From: Fluviirhizobium alvei
GTDB taxonomy: Bacteria; Pseudomonadota; Alphaproteobacteria; Rhizobiales; Rhizobiaceae
Reading direction: 5' to 3'
Length of the DNA stretch: 64,000 nt
Assembly (NCBI RefSeq): GCF_030551875.1
Contig: NZ_JAUOZU010000017.1
Span: 62,001-126,000, forward strand
A program made the position numbers and the translations under genes. Position 1 is the first letter of the stretch. Each line of letters begins with the position of its first letter. Positions 52,159 to 60,967 of the stretch are shown piece by piece. Under the pieces are notes generated by a model. That model was not told the origin of the DNA and searched no databases. It worked only from the letters and a program-made list of their open reading frames with translations.

Positions 52159-52967
52159 GCACGCTTCTTTCCGTCTCAAACGTTTCCAAGAGTTTCGAGG
52201 TCAATGGCCGCCGCGTGCAGGCGCTCGACAACGTTTCCTTCGATGTCGAAAAGGGCGAGTGCCTGGCGATCGTTGGCGAAAGCGGTTCCGGCAAATCGAC
52301 CATCGCCAACATCATTCTCGGAATCTATGGCGCCAGCGAAGGTCAATTGCGGTTCAAGGATGAGCCGCTGCCGGCCAAGCGGGTGCTGAAGCATCGCCAG
52401 GCGATCCAGCTCGTGCAGCAGAACCCGCTCTCCTCGCTCAATCCTCGTCGTTCGATCGGCGCCTCGCTTCGCCTCGCGCTCGATGTCCACAAGATCGGCG
52501 AGCCGTCCGGCCGGGTGAAGAGGACGGGCGAACTGCTCGAAGAGGTCGGGCTGCCGGCGGAATTCCGGACGCGCAATCCCTCGGCGCTGTCCGGTGGTCA
52601 GCGCCAGCGCGTGGCGATTGCCCGCGCGCTGGCCTGCCAGTCCGAACTCGTGGTGCTCGACGAGCCGACCTCGGCGCTCGATGTTCTGGTGCAGGCGCGG
52701 GTGCTGCGTCTTCTCAAGGACCTCAAGGACAGCCGCGGCCTCACCTACATCTTCATCACGCATGATCTCAGCGTCGTGCGCAACATCGCCGACCGGGTGG
52801 CCGTTTTCGAAAAGGGTCGTCTGGTCGAACTCGGCTCGACGGAGGCGATCTTCGCCTCGCCGCAACACGAATACACACGCAGATTGATCGCCGCCGTGCC
52901 CGTCGTGGGCCGGGATGAGGCGGAGTTGCGTGCGCGCATCATGGAGGATCGCAATGCAAATGCCTGA
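52155..52967 (+). CDS. Dipeptide-type ABC transporter ATP-binding protein (DppF-like)
   Basis: A 270-residue ABC ATPase. Walker A GESGSGKSTIANII (about 40-53), Q-loop QLVQQNPLSSLNPR, signature [15 protein letters not shown], Walker B LVVLDEPTSALD and H-loop FITHDLSVV are complete. It ends short of the usual DppF length, with EYTRRLIAAVP near the end. The GAF gene starts 14 bases before its stop, so the next gene is translationally coupled. Confidence 0.9.
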   Translation: MSTLLSVSNVSKSFEVNGRRVQALDNVSFDVEKGECLAIVGESGSGKSTIANIILGIYGASEGQLRFKDEPLPAKRVLKHRQAIQLVQQNPLSSLNPRRSIGASLRLALDVHKIGEPSGRVKRTGELLEEVGLPAEFRTRNPSALSGGQRQRVAIARALACQSELVVLDEPTSALDVLVQARVLRLLKDLKDSRGLTYIFITHDLSVVRNIADRVAVFEKGRLVELGSTEAIFASPQHEYTRRLIAAVPVVGRDEAELRARIMEDRNANA

Positions 52968-53460
52968 TTTCCGGACATTCGTCGAGGCTGTCGCCGAGGC
53001 GGATGGCCAGCCGCAGAAAGCCTTCGCCGCACTGGAAGCGCTCGTTCGCGACCATGTCGGCGTCAAGCTCTTCACCATCATGACCTCCGACACGGTCAAT
53101 CGTATTTCCGAGCGGATCTATTCCAACATGCCGGAGGCCTATCCGGTCTCCGGAACCAAGCCCTATAACGAGTCGCGCTGGTCGGAGATCACGCTCAACC
53201 AGAAGCGCACCTTCGTCGCCAACACGATCGAGGATATCGCGACCGTTTTCGATGATCACCCGCTGATCCTGTCGCTCGGCTGCCAAAGCGTCATCAATGT
53301 GCCGATCATTGCCGATGGCCGTGTCATCGGCACGCTCAACTGCCTGCATGAGAGAGATTTCTACACCGCCGACCGCGTCGAGGCTGCCGAGGCACTGAAA
53401 CTGCCCGGTCTCGTCTGCATGCTGCTTCACGACAAGTTCAAGGGGGACGACCGAGCATGA
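52954..53460 (+). CDS. Stand-alone GAF-domain protein B
   Basis: A 168-residue single GAF domain, paralogue of the protein at 36859. Shared parts are the LFTIMTSD strand, RIYSNMPEAYPVSG, FVANTIEDI, VINVPIIADGRVIGTLN and a closing helix. Inside the GAF fold no output domain is visible. It is embedded between the transporter ATPase and hyuA, with GGAGG six bases before its ATG and a 4-base overlap with hyuA, so it is likely made with HyuA and may bind or modulate the Hyu enzyme or sense its substrate. The function is unknown. Confidence 0.8.
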   Translation: MQMPDFRTFVEAVAEADGQPQKAFAALEALVRDHVGVKLFTIMTSDTVNRISERIYSNMPEAYPVSGTKPYNESRWSEITLNQKRTFVANTIEDIATVFDDHPLILSLGCQSVINVPIIADGRVIGTLNCLHERDFYTADRVEAAEALKLPGLVCMLLHDKFKGDDRA

Positions 53461-55532
53461 GCTCCAAGACAATCCGCGTGGCCACCGATGTCGGCGGCAC
53501 CTTCACCGACCTCGTCTGCTTCGAAACCGATCTGGCGACCGGCGTGTCGAAGATCATCACCGCCAAGTCGGACACGACGCCGCCGAACTTCGAACAGGGC
53601 GTGCTCAACGTTCTCGAAAAGGGTGGCGTCGATCCCAAATCGGTCGATTTCCTTGCCCATGGCACCACGGTCGTCATCAACGCGCTGACCGAACGCAAGG
53701 GCGTCAAGGTCGGTCTCATCACCACCGAAGGCTTCCGCGATACGCTCGAAATCGCCCGCGGCAACCGGCCCGACTTCTTCAACCTGCATTATCGCAAGCC
53801 CGAACCCTTCGTTCCGCGCTATCTGCGCCGCGAAGTCCCCGGCCGCATGAACTATCATGGCGAGGAAATGGCGCCGCTCGACCTTTCGGGCCTGCCGGCG
53901 ATCGTCGCCGATTACAAGGCGGACGGGGTTGAGGCGATCGCGATTTCGTTTCTGCATTCCTATGCCAATCCGGCGCACGAACAGGCTGCACTCGCTGAAG
54001 TCCATCGCCTGTGGCCCGAAGTGTCGGTGGTGTCCTCCCACCAGATCACCCGCGAATGGCGTGAATATGAGCGCACCAACACGGCGGTGCTCTCGGCCTA
54101 TGTGCAGCCGGCTGCCGAGCGCTATCTCTCGCGGCTTGCCGGCGGCCTCGGCGAACGCGGCTTTTCCAAGAGCCTCTACATCATGCAGTCCAACTGCGGC
54201 GTGGATTCGCTGGAATCGGTCAAGCGCATTCCGATCACCATGGTCGAAAGCGGTCCGGCTTCCGGCTTCTGGGGCGCGGCCGAACTCGGCAAGCTGATCG
54301 GCGAGCCGAATGTGCTGGCGCTCGATATCGGCGGCACCACGGCGAAATGCTCGCTGATCGAGGATGGCCAGATCAAGATCATGACCGATTACTGGATCGA
54401 GCGCGACCGCACATCGGCCGGCTATCCGATCATGGTTCCGGTGGTCGATCTCGTCGAGATAGGCAATGGTGGCGGTTCGATCGCCTGGGTCGATGATTTC
54501 GGCAAATTGCATGTCGGTCCGCAATCGGCCGGCGCCAAGCCGGGCCCGGCCGCCTATGGTCGCGGCGGCACCAATGCGACTACCACCGATGCCAATCTCT
54601 GGCTTGGCCGCATCAACCGCGATTACTTCTGCGGTGGCGATGTGGTGGCCGATATGGCCGCGACCGAAAAGGCGCTTGAAGCCGTCGGTGCAAAGCTCGG
54701 CGTGTCGACCGATGAGGCTGCGCGCGGCATCATCCGCATTGCCAACAACAACATGGTCAATGCGCTGAAGCTCGTTTCGCTCAATCGCGGCCATGATCCG
54801 CGCGAGTTCACCCTCGTCGCTTTCGGCGGCGGCGGCGCCATGCATGCTGCGGCACTCGGGGCCGAACTCGGCGTCAAGAAGGTGGTGATCCCGGCTGGCG
54901 CTTCGGTCTTCTCGGCCTGGGGCATGATGATGAGCGACCTGCGTCGCGACTATTTCGTCACCAAGCTCGCCGACCTCAAGCCCGGTGCCGGTGCCGTGAT
55001 CGAAAGCCTGTTTGCCGAAACCGAAGCGCTGGCGCTCAAGCAGTTCGGCGAGGAAGGCATTGACGCGAGCAAGGTCAAGTTCCTGCGTTACGGCAAGTTC
55101 CGCTACCAGAACCAGGAACATACGACCGAGGTGCTGATTGCCGACGTTCCGGTGACCGATGCCAAACTCAGCGAGATCGAGGCGGCGTTCCACGAAGCCT
55201 ACGAAAAGGAATATACCTACCGGCTCGATGCGCCGGTCGAGATGGTCGGCATGCATCTGGTCGCATCGGCCGAAGTCGGCAAGCTGACCATGCAGGAAAA
55301 GCCGCTCGGTTCAAACGATGCCAGCCCGGCGATCAAGGGCAAGCGCGATGTCGACTATGCGCTCGAAGGCGTCCATGCAGCCGATATCTACGACGGCACG
55401 AAGCTCGAACCCGGCATGCAGTTCAAGGGTCCGGCGGTGATCGAGGATCCGGGCACCACGGTGGTCATCCATCCGGGCAGCGCGGTTGCAATCGACGGCT
55501 ACAACAACATTCACATCACGCTTGCAGGCTGA
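53457..55532 (+). CDS. hyuA: Hydantoinase/oxoprolinase subunit A (second module)
   Basis: A 691-residue HyuA. Motifs: ATDVGGTFTDLVCFE at the N-terminus, HGTTVVINALTERKG (about residue 65), LDIGGTTAKCSLI (about 289) and VEIGNGGGSIAWVDDFG. It also carries WREYERTNTAVL, a family landmark. It is distinctly diverged from the HyuA at 39408, with conserved spacing, so the two enzymes likely differ in substrate. It overlaps GAF protein B by 4 bases and is followed 10 bases later by HyuB. Confidence 0.88.
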   Translation: MSSKTIRVATDVGGTFTDLVCFETDLATGVSKIITAKSDTTPPNFEQGVLNVLEKGGVDPKSVDFLAHGTTVVINALTERKGVKVGLITTEGFRDTLEIARGNRPDFFNLHYRKPEPFVPRYLRREVPGRMNYHGEEMAPLDLSGLPAIVADYKADGVEAIAISFLHSYANPAHEQAALAEVHRLWPEVSVVSSHQITREWREYERTNTAVLSAYVQPAAERYLSRLAGGLGERGFSKSLYIMQSNCGVDSLESVKRIPITMVESGPASGFWGAAELGKLIGEPNVLALDIGGTTAKCSLIEDGQIKIMTDYWIERDRTSAGYPIMVPVVDLVEIGNGGGSIAWVDDFGKLHVGPQSAGAKPGPAAYGRGGTNATTTDANLWLGRINRDYFCGGDVVADMAATEKALEAVGAKLGVSTDEAARGIIRIANNNMVNALKLVSLNRGHDPREFTLVAFGGGGAMHAAALGAELGVKKVVIPAGASVFSAWGMMMSDLRRDYFVTKLADLKPGAGAVIESLFAETEALALKQFGEEGIDASKVKFLRYGKFRYQNQEHTTEVLIADVPVTDAKLSEIEAAFHEAYEKEYTYRLDAPVEMVGMHLVASAEVGKLTMQEKPLGSNDASPAIKGKRDVDYALEGVHAADIYDGTKLEPGMQFKGPAVIEDPGTTVVIHPGSAVAIDGYNNIHITLAG

Positions 55533-55542
55533 GGAGAGATCC

Positions 55543-57207
55543 ATGACTGAGATTGCAGACGATCCGATCACGCTCGAAATCATCCAGGCCTCGCTGCAGG
55601 CGACGGCGGACGAAATGTTCGCGGTTTTCAAGAAGACGGCGATGAGCTCGATCATCTACGAAGTGCTCGACATGGGCACCGGCATTACCGACGGCAAAGG
55701 CGCGCTCGCCTCCTCCGGCGCCGGCATTCCCGCCTTCATCGGCGTGCTCGACAAGGCGGTGAAGGTCATCGTCGACAAGTTCGACAAGCCGGGCGATATC
55801 GAACCCGGCGATGTGTTTGCCACCAACGACCCCTATTACGGTGGCGTGACCCATCTCAACGACATCGTCATCGCCATGCCGGTGTTTGCCGATGGCCGCA
55901 TCATCGCCTGGACGGCCAATATCGCCCATAATTCCGATGTCGGCGGCATGGCGCCGGGTTCGCTCACCGGCCTTGCCACGGAAATCTTCCAGGAAGGGCT
56001 CCGGCTGCCGGCAATCAAGATCATCTCGAAGGGCGAGCCGATCCGCTCGGTCATGGAGATCATCAAGGTCAATTCGCGCATGCCGGACGTGCTCGAGGGC
56101 GATGTCTGGGCGGCGATCGCCTCGGCCCGCATCGGCGCCCGCCGGCTGGTGGAAATCGCCGGCAAATACGGCGTTGCGACCTTCGAACGGGCGATGACGA
56201 AGTTCCTCGATTACGGCGAGCAGGTTTCGCTGCGCGAGCTGGCGAAACTGCCGAAAGGCACGTTCGAACTCTCCGAAGAGCAGGATGACGGCCGCATCTT
56301 CAACGTCAAGATCCGCATCACCGATACCGAATTCGAGGTCGATCTGCGCGACAATCCGGACCAGTCGAACAATCCGGTCAATACAAGCCGCGACGGCGTG
56401 ATGGTTTCGGCCCAGATGATTTTCAAGTCGCTGACCGATCCCTATTCGCCGGCCAACGAAGGGTCGTTCCGGCCGATCAAGCTCCTGACGCGCGAAGGTT
56501 CGGTCTTCCATGCCAAGGAGCCGGCGCCGATCGGCTTCTATTACGAGATCGAACTCCGGGTTTATGACATCATGTGGCGTTGCCTCGCCCCGCATATGCC
56601 CGATCGACTGGCCGCGGGCCATTTCGCTTCCGTTTGCGGCACCTTCATCGGCGGCACCCATCCCGATACCGGTCGCCAGTACACGATCATCGAACCGCAG
56701 ATCGGCGGCTGGGGCGCGAGCCGCCAGGGCGATGGCAATTCGGCAATCTTCTGCGGCTTCCATGGCGAGACCTACAATTGCCCGGCCGAGATCAACGAGG
56801 CACGCAACGGGCTGATCGTCGACCGTATGGAACTCAACATGGAACCGGGTGGCGAAGGCAGGCATACCGGCGGCCGCGGCATCGTGATGGATTACCGCAT
56901 CCGGGCCGACAATTCGTTCCTCACGGCCGGCTATACCCGCTCGAAGTTCCCGCCATGGGCCGTGGATGGTGCCCGCGAAGGCTCGCCGAACTATGTCAAG
57001 GTGATCCGGACCGATGGCAGCGAGGAGGATTACGCCTTCGTCTCCGGTCTTACGGTCAATGCGGGCGACGTGATCCGTGTTATCACCGCCAATGGTGGCG
57101 GTCTCGGCGATCCCAAGGACCGCGATCCGGAACTCGTTCATCGCGATATCCGCAACGGCCTGATTTCCGCCGAGCGTGCCGCCGAGATCTACGGCGTCGG
57201 CGCCTGA
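55543..57207 (+). CDS. hyuB: Hydantoinase/oxoprolinase subunit B (second module)
   Basis: A 554-residue HyuB. Motifs: SSIIYEVLDMGTGITDG (about residue 39), GDVFATNDPYYGGVTHLNDIV (about 90; core TNDPYYGGVTH) and VITANGGGLGDPKDRDPE near the end. The start ATG has GAGAGA upstream. It works with the HyuA above. The M24 gene follows after an 86-base gap that includes a hairpin. Confidence 0.88.
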   Translation: MTEIADDPITLEIIQASLQATADEMFAVFKKTAMSSIIYEVLDMGTGITDGKGALASSGAGIPAFIGVLDKAVKVIVDKFDKPGDIEPGDVFATNDPYYGGVTHLNDIVIAMPVFADGRIIAWTANIAHNSDVGGMAPGSLTGLATEIFQEGLRLPAIKIISKGEPIRSVMEIIKVNSRMPDVLEGDVWAAIASARIGARRLVEIAGKYGVATFERAMTKFLDYGEQVSLRELAKLPKGTFELSEEQDDGRIFNVKIRITDTEFEVDLRDNPDQSNNPVNTSRDGVMVSAQMIFKSLTDPYSPANEGSFRPIKLLTREGSVFHAKEPAPIGFYYEIELRVYDIMWRCLAPHMPDRLAAGHFASVCGTFIGGTHPDTGRQYTIIEPQIGGWGASRQGDGNSAIFCGFHGETYNCPAEINEARNGLIVDRMELNMEPGGEGRHTGGRGIVMDYRIRADNSFLTAGYTRSKFPPWAVDGAREGSPNYVKVIRTDGSEEDYAFVSGLTVNAGDVIRVITANGGGLGDPKDRDPELVHRDIRNGLISAERAAEIYGVGA

Positions 57208-57231
57208 TCCATCCTTCCTCCCCGGAGCGAT

Positions 57232-57251
57232 CCCCACCCATCCGGGTGGGG
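57232..57251 (+). terminator. Hairpin between second hyuB and M24 peptidase genes
   Basis: CCCCACCC (57232-57239) pairs with GGGTGGGG (57244-57251) around ATCC. No clear T-run follows, so partial termination or mRNA processing is more likely than full termination. Confidence 0.5.
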
Positions 57252-57293
57252 GTCGTTCAAGTTTTGCGAGCCCATTTTTCGAGGAATTCACCG

Positions 57294-58397
57294 ATGTCCG
57301 AACAGACCGAACGCCGTCTCAAATCCCTGCGCGAACGCATGAAATCGACAGGAACAGGTCTGGTGGCGATTGCACCCGGCTCGCATATGGACTGGGTGCT
57401 CGGCTTTCATCCGCATCCGGACGAACGTCCCTGCCTGTTGCTGATCGGTCCCGAAAAGGAGGCCTTTCTGATGCCGGCGCTCAATGCCGAGGGAACGCGC
57501 GAATTCACAGATATCGCCTTCTTCAACTGGTCGGATGCCGAAGGGCCAGCCAGGGCGCTATCTGAAGCGCTTTCCGCCATCGACGCGACGGCGCCGGGTC
57601 TGGTGGCGCTCGACGAAACCATGCGCGCCGATTTCGCGCTGCTGCTTCTCGATGCGCTGCCTGGGGATACGCGACGCAGCTTTACACCCGAGACGCTCGG
57701 CGGCCTGCGCATGCGCAAGGATGCGGCGGAATATCAGAAACTCAAGATGAATGCGGCGATCGCCGACCGTGCCATGCAGGCCGCCTTTGCCGGTATCAAG
57801 CCGGGCATGACCGAAAACCAGGTCGCCGATATCATAAAGGGTCATTTCTCTTCGGAAGGGGCGCAACCACAATTCTGGATCGTCGGCGCGGGTGGCAATG
57901 GGGCGTTCCCGCATCATTCGGCGAGCGAGCGGGTGATCGAGGAGGGGGATGCGATCGTCATCGATATTGGCGGCCGCAAGCAGGGCTTCCCCTCCGACAT
58001 CACCCGCATGGCCGTTGTCGGCATGCCACCCGAAGGCTATGGCGAAATCCATACGATCGTCGATAAGGCCGTGCAGGCGGCGCTCAAGGCAGCGCGGCCC
58101 GGCGTGCCGGCTCATGTGGTCGATGATGCGGCACGTGGCGTCATCACCGACGCTGGCTATGGAGAGTACTTCGTCCATCGCACCGGTCATGGCTTGGGGA
58201 TCGATATCCATGAGCCACCCTATATTACCGCGACATCCGATGTCATCCTCGATGAGGGCATGGTGTTTTCGATCGAGCCCGGGATCTATCTACCCGGCCG
58301 GTTCGGTATCCGGCTTGAGGAGATCGTCATCCTGCGGGCCGATGGACCGGAAATCCTCTCCGGCCTGCCGCGCAACGTTCATATCGTTGCAACCTGA
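57294..58397 (+). CDS. M24-family metallopeptidase, Xaa-Pro dipeptidase type (second module)
   Basis: A 367-residue M24 peptidase. The metal ligands are the Asp of IVIDIGGRK and FPSDITRM, the His of TGHGLGIDIHE and the Glu residues of FSIEPGIY and RLEEIVIL. A creatinase-type N-domain precedes it. It is a paralogue of the enzyme at 45710 and holds the same place after HyuAB. The GAGGAA before its ATG is good. It ends the second module. Confidence 0.85.
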   Translation: MSEQTERRLKSLRERMKSTGTGLVAIAPGSHMDWVLGFHPHPDERPCLLLIGPEKEAFLMPALNAEGTREFTDIAFFNWSDAEGPARALSEALSAIDATAPGLVALDETMRADFALLLLDALPGDTRRSFTPETLGGLRMRKDAAEYQKLKMNAAIADRAMQAAFAGIKPGMTENQVADIIKGHFSSEGAQPQFWIVGAGGNGAFPHHSASERVIEEGDAIVIDIGGRKQGFPSDITRMAVVGMPPEGYGEIHTIVDKAVQAALKAARPGVPAHVVDDAARGVITDAGYGEYFVHRTGHGLGIDIHEPPYITATSDVILDEGMVFSIEPGIYLPGRFGIRLEEIVILRADGPEILSGLPRNVHIVAT

Positions 58398-58460
58398 GGC
58401 CGCCGCGTCGGTCGGCAGTCGTTCGCGCCGGCCGCCAATATTATCCCTATCTTAAGTTTG

Positions 58461-58489
58461 TTGCGGGCTATGGACTGTCGCAGTACATA
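58461..58489 (+). promoter_or_regulatory. Possible promoter of the PAS/P450 region
   Basis: TTGCGG (58461-58466) and TACATA (58484-58489) are 17 bases apart in the 126-base gap before the PAS gene. Both hexamers are imperfect. Confidence 0.35.
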
Positions 58490-58523
58490 AGGCCAGGCGC
58501 TGCAGGGGTGCTTCGCCGAAGCA

Positions 58524-59252
58524 ATGAAGCAATATGGAAGCCGGGTCCTAGAATCGTTAGGCCCGGAGATGGGTGGGGCCATGCACGGGATCATCGTACT
58601 GGATCGAGACGAACTCGATGTGTTTCTCGATGAGTATCCCGCGGCAAAACTGCCCGAGGGGATCGAAGCAATCACGCTGGTTTTTGATGAGCATTCCGCG
58701 CTCGGAAAGATCGTTGAAGGCCGGGCCTGCGATGTTCCGTCGGCGGCCGCGACGCCCTTTGCCCGCATCGATGCCCAGACCGCTCTTCTGTTCGGGCGTT
58801 ACCTTGCGGGCCTGCGGCGGAGCGCCAAGCCGAGCACAGGATCGGCTCCGGTTGGGGGAGCTGCTTTGCCGGATCACGGTCCGGAACATCTGATCAAGGA
58901 AATCCTGTTTGCCTATTTCAAGGCGAACCCATCGGCATTGTCGATTTCAACGGCCGGCTTCAATACATCCCGTTACATCGCGGTGAACCGGGCCTATCTT
59001 GATCTTGTCGGCGACGACTGGGACAATCTCGAGCAGCAGGAAATGGTGTCGACCGAGCATGTCGTCGATGACGAAGGCCGTCTCCGGCGCCTCGAGCGAC
59101 TGATTCAGGCCGGCAGCTATGTCGGTGAGAAGGCAAATGTCCGGCATCTGTCGGGCGAGGTCGTTCCCGTGCGGCTTTCCGCCTGCCGTGTCTTTGCAAT
59201 CGACCAGCTCTATGATGTCGAGCTTCTCGAACCGCTCGCCGACCCTGAGTGA
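58524..59252 (+). CDS. PAS-domain protein upstream of the P450 regulator
   Basis: A 242-residue protein. Its C-terminal third (about residues 135-232) looks like a PAS sensor: STAGFNTSRYIAVNRAYLDLVGDDWDNL, then a helix and HLSGEVVPVRLSACRVF. The N-terminal part (1-85) is not recognised. It has no DNA-binding or kinase domain. The start is uncertain: the ATG at 58524 lacks a ribosome-binding site; ATGs at 58569 and 58581 are alternatives. It lies 94 bases before the MEDS/BTAD regulator, so it may supply a signal to it. Confidence 0.6.
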   Translation: MKQYGSRVLESLGPEMGGAMHGIIVLDRDELDVFLDEYPAAKLPEGIEAITLVFDEHSALGKIVEGRACDVPSAAATPFARIDAQTALLFGRYLAGLRRSAKPSTGSAPVGGAALPDHGPEHLIKEILFAYFKANPSALSISTAGFNTSRYIAVNRAYLDLVGDDWDNLEQQEMVSTEHVVDDEGRLRRLERLIQAGSYVGEKANVRHLSGEVVPVRLSACRVFAIDQLYDVELLEPLADPE

Positions 59253-59346
59253 AATGCATCTTTGTTGCTGTTGACCGGGCCGCCGTTCAGCACCATCTTC
59301 GGCTTCAAGTAGTTCCGCTTGATTGAACCACGGGTGGGAGAGGGTC

Positions 59347-60852
59347 TTGGCTGACGGTCGTGACCGCAATATTGCGATGTTTTCGGCTGGGCTCGAACGC
59401 CAGGCGAAAGATCTTACGACCGCTATCGGCCATCTTGCCGATGAGCCGGAAATCCTCGCCGTCTCCGATCATTGGCGCCCTATTCGCCGGAAAGGCAGCC
59501 GCGGCAAGGCCGCCGGCCAGCCGTTGCTTTCCTTCCAGGAAGCCGGTTTTCTGGATTCGCCGATTTCCTTCCGCACGGTCTATTCCCGCATTTCCAGCTG
59601 GGTCTCGACCGCAGGCAAAGACAAGAGCGGCCGAACCAAGGTGCTCGTGATCGACATGAGCTGGGCGCTGGCCACCAACTCGGCAACAGCCAATTTCGAG
59701 ACATGGGTGGAGATCGTCGACGTCTTGAGCCGGGAGACCGGGGTGGCCGTTCTATCGCTCTACAATCGCAATCTGATGATCGACGAACAGATGCTGACGG
59801 CGCTCAGGGGGCATCCCCGCATTCTGTCGACTGCTGGCATCCGCGAGAACCCGCATTGGCTGCCGCCGATGCTGCTGACCCGAGGGACCCTGCGCCAGCA
59901 GGTCGATCACTGGCTTACTGCACTTTCCCCCGATCTTGCGCCCGGAAGCGATGGGGCCCAGATTCATGCGGCGGAAGGTGCCGACCCGATGTGGCTTCTC
60001 AGGCGGGCGGCCGAGGAGCCGGCGATTGCCGGGCTTGAGGCCCGTGACCGCTGGAAGATCCGCTGTCTCGGACGATTACGGGTCTATCGCAACAACGGGT
60101 CGCAGATCATCTGGGATACGCCGGGCGGGGCAACGCGCAAGACCAAGACCCTGTTTGCCTATCTTCTGCAGAAGGGGGGCGATGGGGCGAGCGCCGACGA
60201 GCTGGCCGACCTGCTCTGGCCCGAGGCGGCCAGCGCCGAAGCGGCGCGCAACCGGCTCTATCACACGGTGCGCTATCTGCGCGAAGCACTCGGTCAGGGA
60301 GCGGAAAAATCGGGCTCCGGTTATCTGATCCGCGATTCATCGCGTTACGTGCTGGTGCCGCCGGACAAGAGCTGGCTCGACATTTCCACCTTCGAGCAAT
60401 TGTGCCGCCAGTCGACCACCCACATGAATGCCGGGGCGCCGGACGAAGCGATGATCTGTCTTCAGGCTGCCGACCGGCTCTATACCGGCGATCTCTTCGC
60501 CGATATTCCGGCCGAATATGCCGATGACAACGAGCGCGACTGGTGCTGGTCCAAGCGCTACTGGCTCCGGGAAATGTTCTTCAAGGTCCAGCGCAACGCC
60601 GCCTCAATCTATCGCCAGCGGCAGGATTATTCCGCCGCCCTCGCCCACTGCCAGAAGGCGCTTGCGATCGATCCACTCTGCGAGATCGCGCACGAAGAGG
60701 CGATGCGGATTTTCGCGGCCCAGGGCCGACAGGAAGCGATCGACCGCCAGTTCAAACTCTATATCGACTCGCTTTCGCATTTCGACGATCGTCCGAAAAG
60801 TGCAGGACTGAAGGCGACCTATCAGGCGCTGAAGGCGGGAAAGTCGGCCTGA
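59347..60852 (+). CDS. MEDS-like sensor plus winged-helix/BTAD transcriptional regulator
   Basis: A 501-residue regulator with unusual architecture. Residues about 5-190 resemble a MEDS/DcmR sensory domain (NIAMFSAGLERQAKDL, VLVIDMSWAL, VAVLSLYNRNLMIDEQML). After a linker comes an OmpR-like winged helix (about 235-330: LFAYLLQKGGDGASADELAD, LLWPEAASAEAARNRLYHTV) and a bacterial transcriptional activation domain with TPR-like helices to the end, as in SARP regulators. The start is TTG at 59347, six bases after GGGAG; a TTG at 59323 is an alternative with a poor site. It lies directly before the P450, whose promoter contains CTAAAG repeats, and is its probable activator. Confidence 0.75.
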   Translation: MADGRDRNIAMFSAGLERQAKDLTTAIGHLADEPEILAVSDHWRPIRRKGSRGKAAGQPLLSFQEAGFLDSPISFRTVYSRISSWVSTAGKDKSGRTKVLVIDMSWALATNSATANFETWVEIVDVLSRETGVAVLSLYNRNLMIDEQMLTALRGHPRILSTAGIRENPHWLPPMLLTRGTLRQQVDHWLTALSPDLAPGSDGAQIHAAEGADPMWLLRRAAEEPAIAGLEARDRWKIRCLGRLRVYRNNGSQIIWDTPGGATRKTKTLFAYLLQKGGDGASADELADLLWPEAASAEAARNRLYHTVRYLREALGQGAEKSGSGYLIRDSSRYVLVPPDKSWLDISTFEQLCRQSTTHMNAGAPDEAMICLQAADRLYTGDLFADIPAEYADDNERDWCWSKRYWLREMFFKVQRNAASIYRQRQDYSAALAHCQKALAIDPLCEIAHEEAMRIFAAQGRQEAIDRQFKLYIDSLSHFDDRPKSAGLKATYQALKAGKSA

Positions 60853-60882
60853 CGAAAGCCAAAAACCGCACGAAAACATAGG

Positions 60883-60933
60883 CCTAAAGACCTAAAGAAA
60901 AACCAAAGAAATGCCCCTATTCTGATCATGATC
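60883..60933 (+). promoter_or_regulatory. CTAAAG direct-repeat array and palindrome upstream of the P450 gene
   Basis: CCTAAAGA occurs at 60883-60890 and 60891-60898, and CCAAAGAA at 60903-60910. The AAAG core of the second and third copies is 11 bases apart, as in SARP/BTAD operators. GATCATGATC (60924-60933) is a perfect palindrome. The array ends about 58 bases before the P450 ATG, fitting an activator site. The regulator encoded just upstream is the candidate. Confidence 0.5.
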
Positions 60934-60967
60934 TTTGGCCATGAGGCCTCTGTCATGGGAGGAAACA

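Noticed and set aside
39408-57207. HyuA/HyuB as acetone or acetophenone carboxylase
   Set aside because: No gamma or accessory subunit genes are next to either pair. Amide hydrolysis is the simpler reading, though substrate is unproved.
45710-58397. M24 enzymes as creatinase (with the creatininase-family gene, a creatinine pathway)
   Set aside because: Both keep all five metal ligands of true M24 metallopeptidases, which creatinase lacks. The creatininase-family and CodA-like genes lie in other operons.
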